DNA of 64,000 bases from Bacteroidota bacterium (GCA_018267095.1 JAFDZC010000012.1:1-64000); one strand, 5' to 3'. Positions 7,712-16,273 are shown, numbered from the stretch's first letter. The notes: generated by a model not told the origin, from the sequence alone. Translations and numbers: made by a program.

Positions 7712-8908
7712 ATGAAAACTTTATATGCCTTTTTCTTGTTATTCGGTACGCTGTCATTCGCGCAAAATATTTCCATCCGCGGAAGCATCAAAGATGCACA
7801 AACCCAAGAACCACTCATTGCCGCATCGATTGGTGTGCAAAATTCAGGTTTGGGAACCATTACCAACGAAGAAGGCTTGTTTCAGCTTTCTGCACCCAAA
7901 TCTTCGGTGATTGTCCTTACTTATTTAGGATATAAAACCTTGATGATTCCGGCCAATGAATTTACTGATGATGTAAAATCAATGGCTCTTGAACCCAGCG
8001 AAGAAAAACTCGAAGAAGTCATCGTGACCAAAACTCCGTTACACGAATATTTGTTGGATGTTTTTAAAGTTTCAAAAGCGCGTTTCAACAAGCCGATTTT
8101 GTTGCATACGTATTATCGTGAGTTTGTCAAATCGAATGGAAAGCATGTGAAATTCTCCGACGGGTTGCTTGATTATCACGTCAGCGGAACCACCAAAAAA
8201 ACAAAATCTGAGTTGGTCATTCCGCAAAATCGCTCATTCTTTTTATCGAACGATGAGGACGATGAAGATTCGCGCTCATTGGTGAATATTCAAACGGCTA
8301 TTTCTAGAAGTTATGATTTTGGCTATTTTATTGAAACATTGCTCGACGACGATCATTATGAAGATTATGAGTTTATGCTCAAATCCAAAAAAGACAAAAG
8401 CGGCACAGAGTTGTATACCATTTATTTTGAGCCGTTGACGAGCATTGAAAAACCACTCAACAAAGGCTGGGTTACTTTTGATCCGAAAACCAAACTGATT
8501 TATGAAATTGAAACCTTTATGGCGCCGTCGCATCAGCAATATGCTAGAACCATTAATTTCTTGATTGGCAAAGCTTCAATCACAGATATAAAGTACAAGG
8601 TTGCTTTTAAGTTGGTCAACAACAATTATCTGATGTATTACAGCAACCGTTATGGCAAGGTCAGAATTTGGAATAAAAAATTAAATTATGTCGAGGAATG
8701 CCGTAGCGATTTAATTGTCACCAATTTTGAAAAAGACCAGCCGTACGACAAAAAATCGGTCTACAAGAAAAAACGTCTATACGACAAACCAACGAATTAC
8801 ACCGATAAATTCTGGCAAAAAAATAATGCGATTGTGCTCACTGCTGAAGAAGAAAAAGTGATTTCATCGCTTGAAAAAGAAGCCGCAACGACTCCAAAAT
8901 CAGAATAA
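7712..8908 (+). CDS. exported protein with CarboxypepD_reg-like domain
   Basis: 398 residues from ATG 7712; an upstream in-frame start at 7676 would place a non-signal sequence before a good signal peptide (MKTLYAFFLLFGTLSFA). Residues about 22-100 form a carboxypeptidase-regulatory-like beta-sandwich (ISIRGSIKDAQTQEPL...GLGTITNEEGLFQL), the domain that also leads TonB-dependent receptors. The remainder is a beta-rich, lysine-rich region without a beta-barrel pattern that I can name. It is probably periplasmic or surface-attached; function unknown. Confidence 0.8.
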   Translation: MKTLYAFFLLFGTLSFAQNISIRGSIKDAQTQEPLIAASIGVQNSGLGTITNEEGLFQLSAPKSSVIVLTYLGYKTLMIPANEFTDDVKSMALEPSEEKLEEVIVTKTPLHEYLLDVFKVSKARFNKPILLHTYYREFVKSNGKHVKFSDGLLDYHVSGTTKKTKSELVIPQNRSFFLSNDEDDEDSRSLVNIQTAISRSYDFGYFIETLLDDDHYEDYEFMLKSKKDKSGTELYTIYFEPLTSIEKPLNKGWVTFDPKTKLIYEIETFMAPSHQQYARTINFLIGKASITDIKYKVAFKLVNNNYLMYYSNRYGKVRIWNKKLNYVEECRSDLIVTNFEKDQPYDKKSVYKKKRLYDKPTNYTDKFWQKNNAIVLTAEEEKVISSLEKEAATTPKSE

Positions 8909-8949
8909 TTTACGCCTAAAATTAGCTTTATTCATAAGCGTGAAATCCT

Positions 8950-8957
8950 TACTTTTG
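8950..8957 (+). promoter_or_regulatory. -7 box TACTTTTG upstream of the pcrA-like helicase
   Basis: TAnnTTTG match 64 bases before the start codon. It places an octamer tandem repeat inside the predicted 5' leader. Confidence 0.5.
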
Positions 8958-8975
8958 CCTTCCGTCTGAAAAGTT

Positions 8976-9015
8976 CAGTAGCTCTGCAACTCAGGCGCTC
9001 AGTAACTCAGCAACC
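8976..9015 (+). repeat. octanucleotide tandem repeat in the helicase leader
   Basis: Five 8-base units of pattern CAGYAACT (CAGTAGCT, CTGCAACT, CAGGCGCT, CAGTAACT, CAGCAACC) end 6 bases before the ATG at 9022. They occupy the place where a ribosome-binding site would be; no purine-rich Shine-Dalgarno is visible. Confidence 0.75.
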
Positions 9016-9021
9016 TAAAAA

Positions 9022-11346
9022 ATGCAAAAATATATCCATCAACTCAATGAGGCCCAGCAGGCGCCCGTTTTGCACAAAGACGGCCCGATGATCATCATTG
9101 CCGGTGCCGGTTCGGGCAAAACCCGCGTGTTGACCGTGCGCATAGCTTATTTGATGAGTCAAGGCGTTGATGCATTTAACATCTTGGCGCTGACTTTTAC
9201 CAACAAAGCCGCGCGCGAAATGAAAAGTCGTATTGCGCAAATTGTCGGTAGCGGCGAAGCCAAGAATCTGTGGATGGGAACTTTTCACTCGGTGTTTGCC
9301 AAAATTTTGCGTGCCGAGGCTGACAAATTGGGCTTTCCGTCGAACTTTACGATTTATGATACCCAAGACAGTGTTCGACTGATTTCGGCGATTATCAAAG
9401 AAAAACAACTCGACAAAGACATCTATAAACCCAAGCAAGTTTTGGGTCGTATTTCGTCGTTCAAGAATAGTTTGATTACGGTTAAAGCGTATTTCAACAA
9501 TCCTGAATTGCAAGAAGCTGATGCGATGAGCAAAAAGCCGCGTTTGGGTGAAATTTATGAAGAATACGTTGAGCGTTGCTTTAAAGCCGGAGCGATGGAT
9601 TTTGACGATTTGCTCTTGCGCACCAACGAATTGCTCAACCGTTTTCCGGATGTATTGGCTAAATATCAAGATCGATTTAGATATATCATGGTCGATGAGT
9701 ACCAAGATACCAACCATTCGCAGTATTTGATTGTGCGTGCGTTGTCTGATCGATTTCAGAATATATGCGTGGTGGGCGATGATGCGCAGAGTATTTATGC
9801 GTTTCGAGGCGCCAACATCAACAACATTTTGAACTTTCAGAAAGATTATGAGCAGGCCAAAATGTACCGATTAGAGCAAAACTATCGCTCGACCGCCAAC
9901 ATAGTTGAAGCCGCGAATTCAATCATAGAAAAAAACAAATACAAACTCGACAAAGTGGTCTGGACGGCCAACGAACAAGGCAACCGCATCAAAGTGCACC
10001 GCAGCATTACTGATGGCGAAGAAGGTCGTTTTGTGGCCGGAACCATTTGGGAGCACAAAATGCAATACCAAATGAACAACCACGAGTTTGCGATTCTCTA
10101 CCGAACAAACGCTCAGTCGCGCGCCATGGAAGACGCTTTGCGCAAACGCGATATTCCGTACCGCATATACGGCGGTTTGTCGTTTTATCAACGCAAAGAA
10201 ATCAAAGATGTGTTGTGTTATTTGCGTTTGGTGATCAACCCCAAAGATGAAGAAGCTTTGGTACGCGTGATCAATTATCCGGCACGCGGTATTGGCGATA
10301 CTACGGTTGAGAAGCTCACGGTGGCGGCCAATCACTATCAGCGATCGATATTTGAAGTCATGGAAAACATCGACCGAATTGACCTCAAACTCAACGCCGG
10401 AACCAAAAATAAACTCCAAGATTTTGTGACTATGATCAAGAGTTTTCAGGTGATGAATGAAACCCAAGATGCTTTTTTCTTGGCCGATCACGTGACCAAA
10501 AAAACCGGTTTGGTGCAAGAACTCAGAAAAGACCCAACGCCCGAAGGCATTCAGCGCATTGAGAACATTGAAGAATTGCTCAACGGAATCAAAGATTTTA
10601 CCGAAGGACAAAAAGAAGTCGACGGTGCGCGCGGTGCTTTATCAGAATTCTTGGAAGATGTAGCTTTGGCAACCGATTTAGACAAAGACACCGGCGATGA
10701 TGACCGCGTAGCACTCATGACCATTCACTTGGCCAAAGGATTGGAATTTCCGACGGTGTTTATTGTGGGCATGGAAGAAGATTTGTTCCCGAGTGCCATG
10801 AGCGTGAGCACGCGCAGCGAACTCGAAGAAGAACGCCGTTTGTTTTATGTAGCGCTGACCCGTGCCGAAAAGCAAGCTTACCTGACGTATGCTCAGTCAC
10901 GTTATCGTTGGGGCAAACTCACCGACAGTGAACCTTCGCGTTTTATTGAAGAAATTGACGGTCAATATTTAGAATACCTGACGCCTGAAGAAAGCAATTA
11001 TCGATTCAAACCGATGATTGACACCGACATTTTTGGTGAAATTGACAAATCAAAATTGCGTTTGGCCAAACCTGTCAGCGGAACGCCTCCTAAAATACCG
11101 CAGCCACAGCCGGCAGCGAATATTCGCAAACTCAAACCGATGAACAGTCAGGCGCCGAGTCAGCATCAGAATTTGTTTGATGGCCAATTGACCGTGGGCA
11201 ACATCGTGATGCACGAGCGTTTCGGAAAAGGACAGGTGCTGAGTTTAGAAGGCGCCGGAGCTGACAAAAAAGCCGAAATTAAATTTGAAGTGGGCGGCAT
11301 CAAAAAGTTGTTGTTGCGTTTTGCCAAGCTGGACATCATCGGATAG
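9022..11346 (+). CDS. UvrD/PcrA-type superfamily 1 DNA helicase
   Basis: ATP-dependent 3'-5' DNA helicase of 774 residues, a normal length for UvrD/PcrA. It acts in repair and replication-fork or transcription conflicts. Visible SF1A motifs include Walker A (AGAGSGKTR, near residues 28-36), LTFTNKAAREM, Walker B DEYQDT near 225, GDDAQSIYAFRGA, EQNYRS, the MTIHLAKGLEF block and VALTRAEK. The C-terminal tail ends in a small domain (GNIVMHERFGKGQV...KKLLLRFAKL) like the RNA-polymerase-binding Tudor fold of PcrA. UvrD and PcrA cannot be told apart from sequence alone. The start is supported by the QLNEAQQAPV opening typical of the family. Confidence 0.95.
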   Translation: MQKYIHQLNEAQQAPVLHKDGPMIIIAGAGSGKTRVLTVRIAYLMSQGVDAFNILALTFTNKAAREMKSRIAQIVGSGEAKNLWMGTFHSVFAKILRAEADKLGFPSNFTIYDTQDSVRLISAIIKEKQLDKDIYKPKQVLGRISSFKNSLITVKAYFNNPELQEADAMSKKPRLGEIYEEYVERCFKAGAMDFDDLLLRTNELLNRFPDVLAKYQDRFRYIMVDEYQDTNHSQYLIVRALSDRFQNICVVGDDAQSIYAFRGANINNILNFQKDYEQAKMYRLEQNYRSTANIVEAANSIIEKNKYKLDKVVWTANEQGNRIKVHRSITDGEEGRFVAGTIWEHKMQYQMNNHEFAILYRTNAQSRAMEDALRKRDIPYRIYGGLSFYQRKEIKDVLCYLRLVINPKDEEALVRVINYPARGIGDTTVEKLTVAANHYQRSIFEVMENIDRIDLKLNAGTKNKLQDFVTMIKSFQVMNETQDAFFLADHVTKKTGLVQELRKDPTPEGIQRIENIEELLNGIKDFTEGQKEVDGARGALSEFLEDVALATDLDKDTGDDDRVALMTIHLAKGLEFPTVFIVGMEEDLFPSAMSVSTRSELEEERRLFYVALTRAEKQAYLTYAQSRYRWGKLTDSEPSRFIEEIDGQYLEYLTPEESNYRFKPMIDTDIFGEIDKSKLRLAKPVSGTPPKIPQPQPAANIRKLKPMNSQAPSQHQNLFDGQLTVGNIVMHERFGKGQVLSLEGAGADKKAEIKFEVGGIKKLLLRFAKLDIIG

Positions 11347-11372
11347 TGAATTTTCTCCGGAAGCACCCGCCC

Positions 11373-11434
11373 GCGTGAGCGGTTGAAGCTAAGTGCCGCG
11401 CACTGCGTAAAACGCGACCCGTAGGGGCACGCCC
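11373..11434. repeat. solo 62-base arm of the bipartite repeat
   Basis: Same 62-base length and sequence as the right arms of copies A, B and C (begins GCGTGAGCGGTTGAAGC, ends GGGGCACGCCC), but no 101-base partner lies nearby. Its internal hairpins AGTGC-CGC-GCACT and GCGT-AAA-ACGC are intact. It starts 26 bases after the helicase stop codon. The flanking CTCCGGAAGCACCC resembles the bases before the same arm in the other copies. Confidence 0.85.
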
Positions 11435-11514
11435 CAAAAATTAACAGCTGAATTGTTCTTGTGTTGATGGGTTTATTCGTTAATTTGCACAGACAAATAC
11501 AACGCACAAAGCTC

Positions 11515-12135
11515 ATGGCCGAATTCATTAAAATATACGAAGACAAACCCAGCGAAGCCGCGATTAAAAAGGTCGTTGAGGTTTTGCGTAATGGCGGTTT
11601 GGTGATTTATCCGACCGATACGGTTTATGGTTTGGGCTGTGACATTACCAACAGTCGCGCGCTGGAACGCATTGCCAAAATCAAAGGCATCAAGCTGGAG
11701 AAAGCCAATTTCTCGTTTGTGTGTCACGACTTGAGCAATTTGTCAGACTATGTACGCCAGATTGATACTTCGACCTTTAAATTACTCAAACGCGCTTTGC
11801 CCGGACCGTATACCTTTATTTTGCCCGGCAATAACAATTTGCCCAAAGAGTTTAAAAAGAAAAGCACCGTAGGAATTCGTGTGCCTGACAACAATATTGC
11901 GCGTGAGATGGTTCGTGTGTTGGGCAACCCAATTGTATCGACTTCGATTCACGATGAAGATGAGGTTTTGGAATATTCAACTGATCCGGAATTGATTTTT
12001 GAAAAATGGCAAAACCTGGTTGATTTGGTCATTGACGGCGGTTATGGCGATAACATCGGTTCGACCATTATTGATTTATCGGGTTATGAGCCGGTGGTGG
12101 TGCGTGAAGGGAAAGGCGATGCGGATATTTTTTAG
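11515..12135 (+). CDS. YciO-type Sua5/YrdC family protein
   Basis: 206 residues from ATG 11515, the same length as E. coli YciO. The fold is shared with threonylcarbamoyl-AMP synthases (GGLVIYPTDTVYGLGC, PGPYTFIL, GIRVPDN). The C-terminal residues VVVREGKGD are YciO-like, and the region aligned with the TsaC S-x-N motif reads STSIHDED, so that motif is missing. The true TsaC of this window is probably the gene at 41141-41707. I infer that this paralogue binds RNA/nucleotide but may not be the main t6A enzyme. The frame could start at 11461, but the extra residues lie in promoter-like sequence. Confidence 0.85.
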   Translation: MAEFIKIYEDKPSEAAIKKVVEVLRNGGLVIYPTDTVYGLGCDITNSRALERIAKIKGIKLEKANFSFVCHDLSNLSDYVRQIDTSTFKLLKRALPGPYTFILPGNNNLPKEFKKKSTVGIRVPDNNIAREMVRVLGNPIVSTSIHDEDEVLEYSTDPELIFEKWQNLVDLVIDGGYGDNIGSTIIDLSGYEPVVVREGKGDADIF

Positions 12136-12205
12136 GACTGCTGCGCTTTAAGACACGTTTCACTACAGACACGGCTGCGCCTTTGGACCGCTTCGCTTTA
12201 TGACA
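12135..12205. repeat. degenerate GGACYGCTNCGCTTTA repeats
   Basis: Three imperfect units (12135-12155, 12167-12187, 12185-12205) containing GCTGCGCTTTA, GCTGCGCCTTT or GCTTCGCTTTA next to GACA. They lie directly after the YciO-like stop codon. Low-complexity sequence of this kind recurs between genes in Flavobacteria as far as I recall; no gene is visible. Confidence 0.5.
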
Positions 12206-12272
12206 GAAGACTATTTGGAAGTGAATGTTTCAGCTAAACTTCGTAAACATTTTAAACTTCCTTTTAAACCAT

Positions 12273-12304
12273 AAAAAACGCTCAGTGTTTGCTGAGCGTT
12301 TTTG
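12273..12304. terminator. bidirectional rho-independent terminator
   Basis: Strong hairpin AAAACGCTCAG / CTGAGCGTTTT with A-tract and T-tract on either side. It serves the convergent YciO-like and OmpA-family genes. Confidence 0.88.
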
Positions 12305-12322
12305 TTTTATGGAGTGTGCAAA

Positions 12323-13159
12323 TTATTTTGCCGGTTTTTTCATTTCTTTTTCGATCATTTCGTAGAACTCATCAATTTTTGGCATGACGACGATGCGGGT
12401 TCTGCGGTTTTTAGAACGATTGTCGGCTGTGTTGTTGGCTACCAGCGGAATATATTCGCTGCGTCCGGCGGCAATAAGTTGTGCCGGATTTACTTTTAGA
12501 TCTTTGGTGAGTACACGTACAATAGCCGTGGCGCGTTTGACGCTTAAATCCCAGTTATCCAACAAAACAGCGTTACCGGTAAACGGAACATTGTCGGTGT
12601 GACCTTCAACCATACACTCAAAAGTAGGTTTGTCGTTGATGACTTTGGCTACTTTGGCGAGTACTTCTTTGGCGCGGTCGCTGACCATATAACTGCCGCT
12701 TTTGAAGAGCAATTTATCGGCAATCGAGATAAATACGACGCCTTTCTCAACATTGACTTCAATATCCGGATCTGAAATGCCTACTGAACTTTTGAGGCTG
12801 GTAACCAAAGCAAGCGTTACGCTGTCTTTCTTGGTAAGCGCATCTTGCATTCTGGAGATTTTCAAATCTTTTTCTTTGATGGTTTCGAGTGCTTTTTCGA
12901 TGTTTTGCGCGCCTTGATGCGTGAGGGTCGTCATGTTACCGACATTGTTGATCAAATCAGCATTGTTCTTTTTCAAGAATTCAATTTGACTTGACAGAGA
13001 TTCTTTTTCGCTCAAACACATATTGAGTTTTACGGTGGTTGAGTTCAACAAATCTTGGCACTCTTTGTTTTTTTGCTCGAGTTCGGCAATTTTCTTTTTG
13101 GTTCCACAAGAAGCGGTAAGCAAACCAAGAACAGATAGGGCTAAAACGATTCTCTTCAT
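12323..13159 (-). CDS. OmpA-family lipoprotein with coiled coil
   Basis: 278 residues. The signal peptide ends in the lipobox LLTASC, so Cys18 would be lipidated and the protein anchored to the outer membrane. Residues about 22-110 form a heptad-rich coiled coil. Residues about 140-260 form an OmpA/MotB-like peptidoglycan-binding domain with the signature EGHTDNVP...NWDLSVKRA...GRSEYIP...NRRTRI. It probably tethers the outer membrane to peptidoglycan. A -7 box (TACTTTTG, 13187-13194, minus strand) precedes the start by about 28 bases. The convergent neighbour is separated by a shared terminator. Confidence 0.9.
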   Translation of the reverse strand: MKRIVLALSVLGLLTASCGTKKKIAELEQKNKECQDLLNSTTVKLNMCLSEKESLSSQIEFLKKNNADLINNVGNMTTLTHQGAQNIEKALETIKEKDLKISRMQDALTKKDSVTLALVTSLKSSVGISDPDIEVNVEKGVVFISIADKLLFKSGSYMVSDRAKEVLAKVAKVINDKPTFECMVEGHTDNVPFTGNAVLLDNWDLSVKRATAIVRVLTKDLKVNPAQLIAAGRSEYIPLVANNTADNRSKNRRTRIVVMPKIDEFYEMIEKEMKKPAK

Positions 13160-13238
13160 AATAAAAGGCTTTGTTTGTTATGTTGACAAAAGTAAGTCAT
13201 AAAACGCACAGCTACCAACTTCATTCTATAAACTAATG

Positions 13239-14240
13239 TTAAAAAATATCCTGAAAGCGTTTTTTTCTGCGCACAAAATACTGATAAACAATACTGGTGG
13301 TCAGATAATATTTACTGCTTTGTTTCTGGGTTCGTTTGCGGCAGTTTTTAGGCAACCTAAAATAGAACCAAAAATGCGACCGCAATACAGCCCAACAATG
13401 CATTGGTTGTCGTTTGAATAAAAATTGTATTCCTGCGATGCCATCTAATGAAAGTCTAATAAAAAGAACCGGAAATAATCGAGAGGCCGGTAAATTCTTG
13501 GTGAGCATGAACAGCGAATTTCTGAAATTCAGAAAAGTTTTCTGCGGATTTCCTTGTTGCAGCGTAGCGCCGCCCACGTGAAAAACGATAGAATTTGGTT
13601 CGTAAATGGCTCTATAGCCCAGGTTGTGGGCACGCCAACACAAATCGATTTCTTCTTGATGCGCAAAAAAGTCGGTATCAAAACCGCCCAAGGTTTCAAA
13701 GATTTCTTTCCGGATGAATAGGCAAGCGCCCGAAGCCCAGAAAATTTCTGCTCGTTCATCATATTGACCTTGATCCGGTTCTAGCGTATCAAACAATCGT
13801 CCGCGACAAAACGGAAAGCCAAATTGATCGATAAAACCGCCGGCCGCTCCGGCATATTCAAACATTGATTTGTTTTTGAAATCTAATATTTTGGGTTGAA
13901 CCATACCGGTCTGAGGTTCGTTTTCAAAAATTTCTAAAATGGGTTGTAGCCAATTTTCGGTGACTTCAATATCTGAATTAACCAACGCAAAAATTTCTTC
14001 AGGAACATTTTTCAAGGCTTGATTGTAACCGCCGGCAAAACCCAAATTTTGCGTGTTTTGAATGATTTTTACCTGTGGAAATTTACTTCGAACCACCGAA
14101 ACTGAATCATCTGTTGAAGCATTATCAGCCACATAAATGACCGCTTGCTCAGAATACGCGCACACCGAAGGCAAGAATTGCTCGAGTAGGGCAGCTCCGT
14201 TCCAGTTGAGAATGATGACGGCTATTTTGGGTGGATTCAT
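13239..14240 (-). CDS. family 2 glycosyltransferase
   Basis: 333 residues, GT-A fold. The N-terminus IAVIILNWNGAALLEQFLPS, the ADNASTDDS segment, NLGFAGGYNQAL, the metal-site VNSDIEV and the later EEIDLCWRA are typical of rhamnosyl-transferase-like GT2 enzymes. A hydrophobic segment follows around 245-290 and could hold the protein at the inner membrane. Donor and acceptor are unknown. It lies 3 bases after the small nuclease-like gene and may share its transcript, although the products have no obvious link. Confidence 0.9.
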   Translation of the reverse strand: MNPPKIAVIILNWNGAALLEQFLPSVCAYSEQAVIYVADNASTDDSVSVVRSKFPQVKIIQNTQNLGFAGGYNQALKNVPEEIFALVNSDIEVTENWLQPILEIFENEPQTGMVQPKILDFKNKSMFEYAGAAGGFIDQFGFPFCRGRLFDTLEPDQGQYDERAEIFWASGACLFIRKEIFETLGGFDTDFFAHQEEIDLCWRAHNLGYRAIYEPNSIVFHVGGATLQQGNPQKTFLNFRNSLFMLTKNLPASRLFPVLFIRLSLDGIAGIQFLFKRQPMHCWAVLRSHFWFYFRLPKNCRKRTQKQSSKYYLTTSIVYQYFVRRKKRFQDIF

Positions 14241-14243
14241 ACT

Positions 14244-14687
14244 TTATTTCTTAGAGGGAATATCGGCGAGAAATTTATATTGACTGTGCTCAAAATCCAT
14301 TTGGCAAAAATAGTGATTCAAACCATTGGTCACCATCAGAAACTCTGCATTGAGCGCTAAATTATACCTTGCAATTTGGTCAAAAACACTTTCGGTGATC
14401 GGGACTTCGGGCGCTTTGCATTCAACCAGTAGGCGCAATTGACCATTGGGTTCAAAAACGACGATGTCATAGCGCTTGGTGAGCCCATTTATTTTAAGGG
14501 CTTTCTCGACATTGATATGTGAAAGCGGATAGTTTTTTTCTTGCAACAACCACTGAACCGCGTGTTGACGCACCCATTCTTCGGGTGTGAGCATCACAAA
14601 CTTTTTACGGATGTCATCAAAAATAGCCGTTTTATTTTCACTATTTTTGAGCCGAAACCGATAGGCCGGAAAATTGAGTTTTTGCAT
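14244..14687 (-). CDS. small HsdR N-terminal-like (PD-(D/E)XK fold) protein
   Basis: 147 residues from ATG 14687. It matches the N-terminal nuclease-fold domain of type I restriction HsdR subunits, but no helicase domain, HsdM or HsdS is present. The core D...(E)-x-K is visible as KRYDIVVFEPN followed by LLVECKAPE, so the catalytic site looks intact. It is arranged back to back with holA, an arrangement that I recall as conserved in Bacteroidota, pointing to a housekeeping DNA role rather than restriction. That role is not established. Confidence 0.8.
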   Translation of the reverse strand: MQKLNFPAYRFRLKNSENKTAIFDDIRKKFVMLTPEEWVRQHAVQWLLQEKNYPLSHINVEKALKINGLTKRYDIVVFEPNGQLRLLVECKAPEVPITESVFDQIARYNLALNAEFLMVTNGLNHYFCQMDFEHSQYKFLADIPSKK

Positions 14688-14857
14688 GAGCCAAAGATAA
14701 GTAAATTGTCGTTGAGCCGTGTAATGATTTAGAAACCGAACAATCAATGAGCACATAAGCCCAGCCCCGATGTGAAGGAAAATCCTTTTGCGGCGTTTTT
14801 AAGCGCAAAAGATTTGGAAGGACAGCGGGAATAGGCTACCAAAATAAAACAATAACC

Positions 14858-15862
14858 TTGGACGAAGTAGTTAAAATAGTCAACGACATCAAAGCCGGAA
14901 ACCTCAAACCTATTTATTTTTTGATGGGCGAGGAGCCGTATTATATTGATAAACTCTCGGATTTTATCGAGCAAAACGTACTGACCGAAGACGAGAAAGG
15001 TTTTAATCAAACCGTCATGTATGGCCGTGATGTGAGTATGGAAGATGTGATTTCGTCAGCCAAACGCTATCCGATGATGGCAGAGCGCCAGGTAATCATC
15101 GTCAAAGAAGCGCAAGATTTGGCCAAAAGTATTGACAAGCTCGAAGCTTATGCTGAACAACCTACGCCGACTACCGTTTTGGTTTTTGGCTACAAATACA
15201 AAACGCTCGACAAACGCAAGAAAGTAACCAAATTGCTGGAGAAAAACGGTTTGGTGTACGAGAGCAAAAAGCTATACGAAAACCAAGTGGGCGATTGGAT
15301 CAAACGCGTTTTACAAGGCAAAAACTATGGCATTGAACCCAAAGCGGCTGCGATGTTGGTCGAGTTTTTGGGCACTGATTTGAGCAAAATCAACAACGAA
15401 CTCGAGAAGCTGCAAATTGTTTTGCCCAAAGGCACGACGATTAATGCGCAACATATTGAAGAGAACATTGGCTTTAGTAAAGATTTTAACGTGTTTGAAT
15501 TGCGCAAGGCCATTGGCGAGAAAAATCAACTCAAAGCGTATCAAATTGCCAAGTATTTTTCGGACAATCCTAAAGACAATCCGATGGTGTTGACCACGGC
15601 GCAAGTTTTTTCTTTTTTTGTGAACTTATTGCAATACCACGGACTCAAAGATAAAAGTCCGAAAAATGTGGCGTCTGTGCTCAAGGTGAATCCGTTTTTT
15701 CTCAAAGATTACGATGTGGCATTGCGCCATTATCCGATGAAAAAGGTCAGCAGCATTGTAGCCAAACTCCGAGATATTGATGTGAAAAGCAAAGGCGTGG
15801 GCGCGAATTCATTGCCAACGCACGATTTGCTCAAAGAAATGTTGGTGACGATTTTCTCATGA
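14858..15862 (+). CDS. holA: DNA polymerase III, delta subunit
   Basis: Clamp-loader delta subunit, 334 residues, which opens the beta clamp during loading. Supporting features are the N-terminal ...KPIYFLMGEEPYYIDKL... strand-loop region, the IVKEAQDL segment, the AAA+-like middle, and the C-terminal helical domain ending LPTHDLLKEMLVTIFS. The best start is TTG at 14858 (translated as Met), because the next in-frame ATG at residue 23 would remove the conserved first strand. The gene is divergent from the small nuclease-like protein. Confidence 0.9.
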   Translation: MDEVVKIVNDIKAGNLKPIYFLMGEEPYYIDKLSDFIEQNVLTEDEKGFNQTVMYGRDVSMEDVISSAKRYPMMAERQVIIVKEAQDLAKSIDKLEAYAEQPTPTTVLVFGYKYKTLDKRKKVTKLLEKNGLVYESKKLYENQVGDWIKRVLQGKNYGIEPKAAAMLVEFLGTDLSKINNELEKLQIVLPKGTTINAQHIEENIGFSKDFNVFELRKAIGEKNQLKAYQIAKYFSDNPKDNPMVLTTAQVFSFFVNLLQYHGLKDKSPKNVASVLKVNPFFLKDYDVALRHYPMKKVSSIVAKLRDIDVKSKGVGANSLPTHDLLKEMLVTIFS

Positions 15863-15884
15863 TGGATAGCTTTGTATCTTTGGC

Positions 15885-15892
15885 GCTGCGAT
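15885..15892 (+). promoter_or_regulatory. -7 box TATCTTTG
   Basis: TAnnTTTG match 23 bases before the start of the small membrane-protein gene. A second overlapping-type match, TAGCTTTG, lies at 15877-15884. Confidence 0.45.
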
Positions 15893-15915
15893 AACCACCA
15901 CTAAAAATTCTAAAC

Positions 15916-16101
15916 ATGAAAATGATGAACAAAAATACCGTCTTGGGCTGGGCAACCTTGATTATGATTATTATGGGATTAATCCTCATTGGAATGGGTG
16001 TTTTTAAATATAACGAAGTGGCCGGTTGGGGCTTCGGAACTGTCGGTGTAGGATTTTTGGCCAACGCTTGGGTGTTCAACGCACTCAAGGGAAGAGTCTG
16101 A
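15916..16101 (+). CDS. small two-helix membrane protein (CAL67264-like)
   Basis: 61 residues with two hydrophobic helices (about 10-28 and 36-57) and a glycine-rich turn, GWGFGTVGVGF. I recognise it as similar to a short, highly conserved membrane protein of Flavobacteria (the CAL67264 family), whose function is unknown. It has its own promoter and terminator, so it is likely expressed as a single gene. Confidence 0.78.
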   Translation: MKMMNKNTVLGWATLIMIIMGLILIGMGVFKYNEVAGWGFGTVGVGFLANAWVFNALKGRV

Positions 16102-16127
16102 TATTCTGCGTGTTGTTGATAACTTTT

Positions 16128-16154
16128 AAGCTCCTTCAGTGGGGCTTTTTTTAT
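16128..16154 (+). terminator. rho-independent terminator
   Basis: Hairpin AAGCTCC-TTCAGT-GGGGCTT (one G-T pair) followed by seven T, 26 bases after the small membrane-protein gene. Confidence 0.75.
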
Positions 16155-16273
16155 GTGGGCTGTTATGGTTCGGGTAATTATTTTTTAACCGACATTATCA
16201 AGTGATTTACCTCAAATTTTTGAATAGACCGTCAAACTATTCTAATATTGACCCTCTAAACCCAAAAAAAACT

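Noticed and set aside
9007-9717. Long open frame on the minus strand opposite the UvrD/PcrA gene
   Set aside because: Its sequence has no domain pattern and mirrors the codon use of the strongly supported helicase gene. Similar shadows lie opposite guaB, ettA, hutI and ccoI.
14244-14687. Type I restriction system remnant
   Set aside because: Only the HsdR N-terminal-like fold is present, with intact motif and normal start and stop, next to holA; no HsdM, HsdS or helicase remnant is seen.
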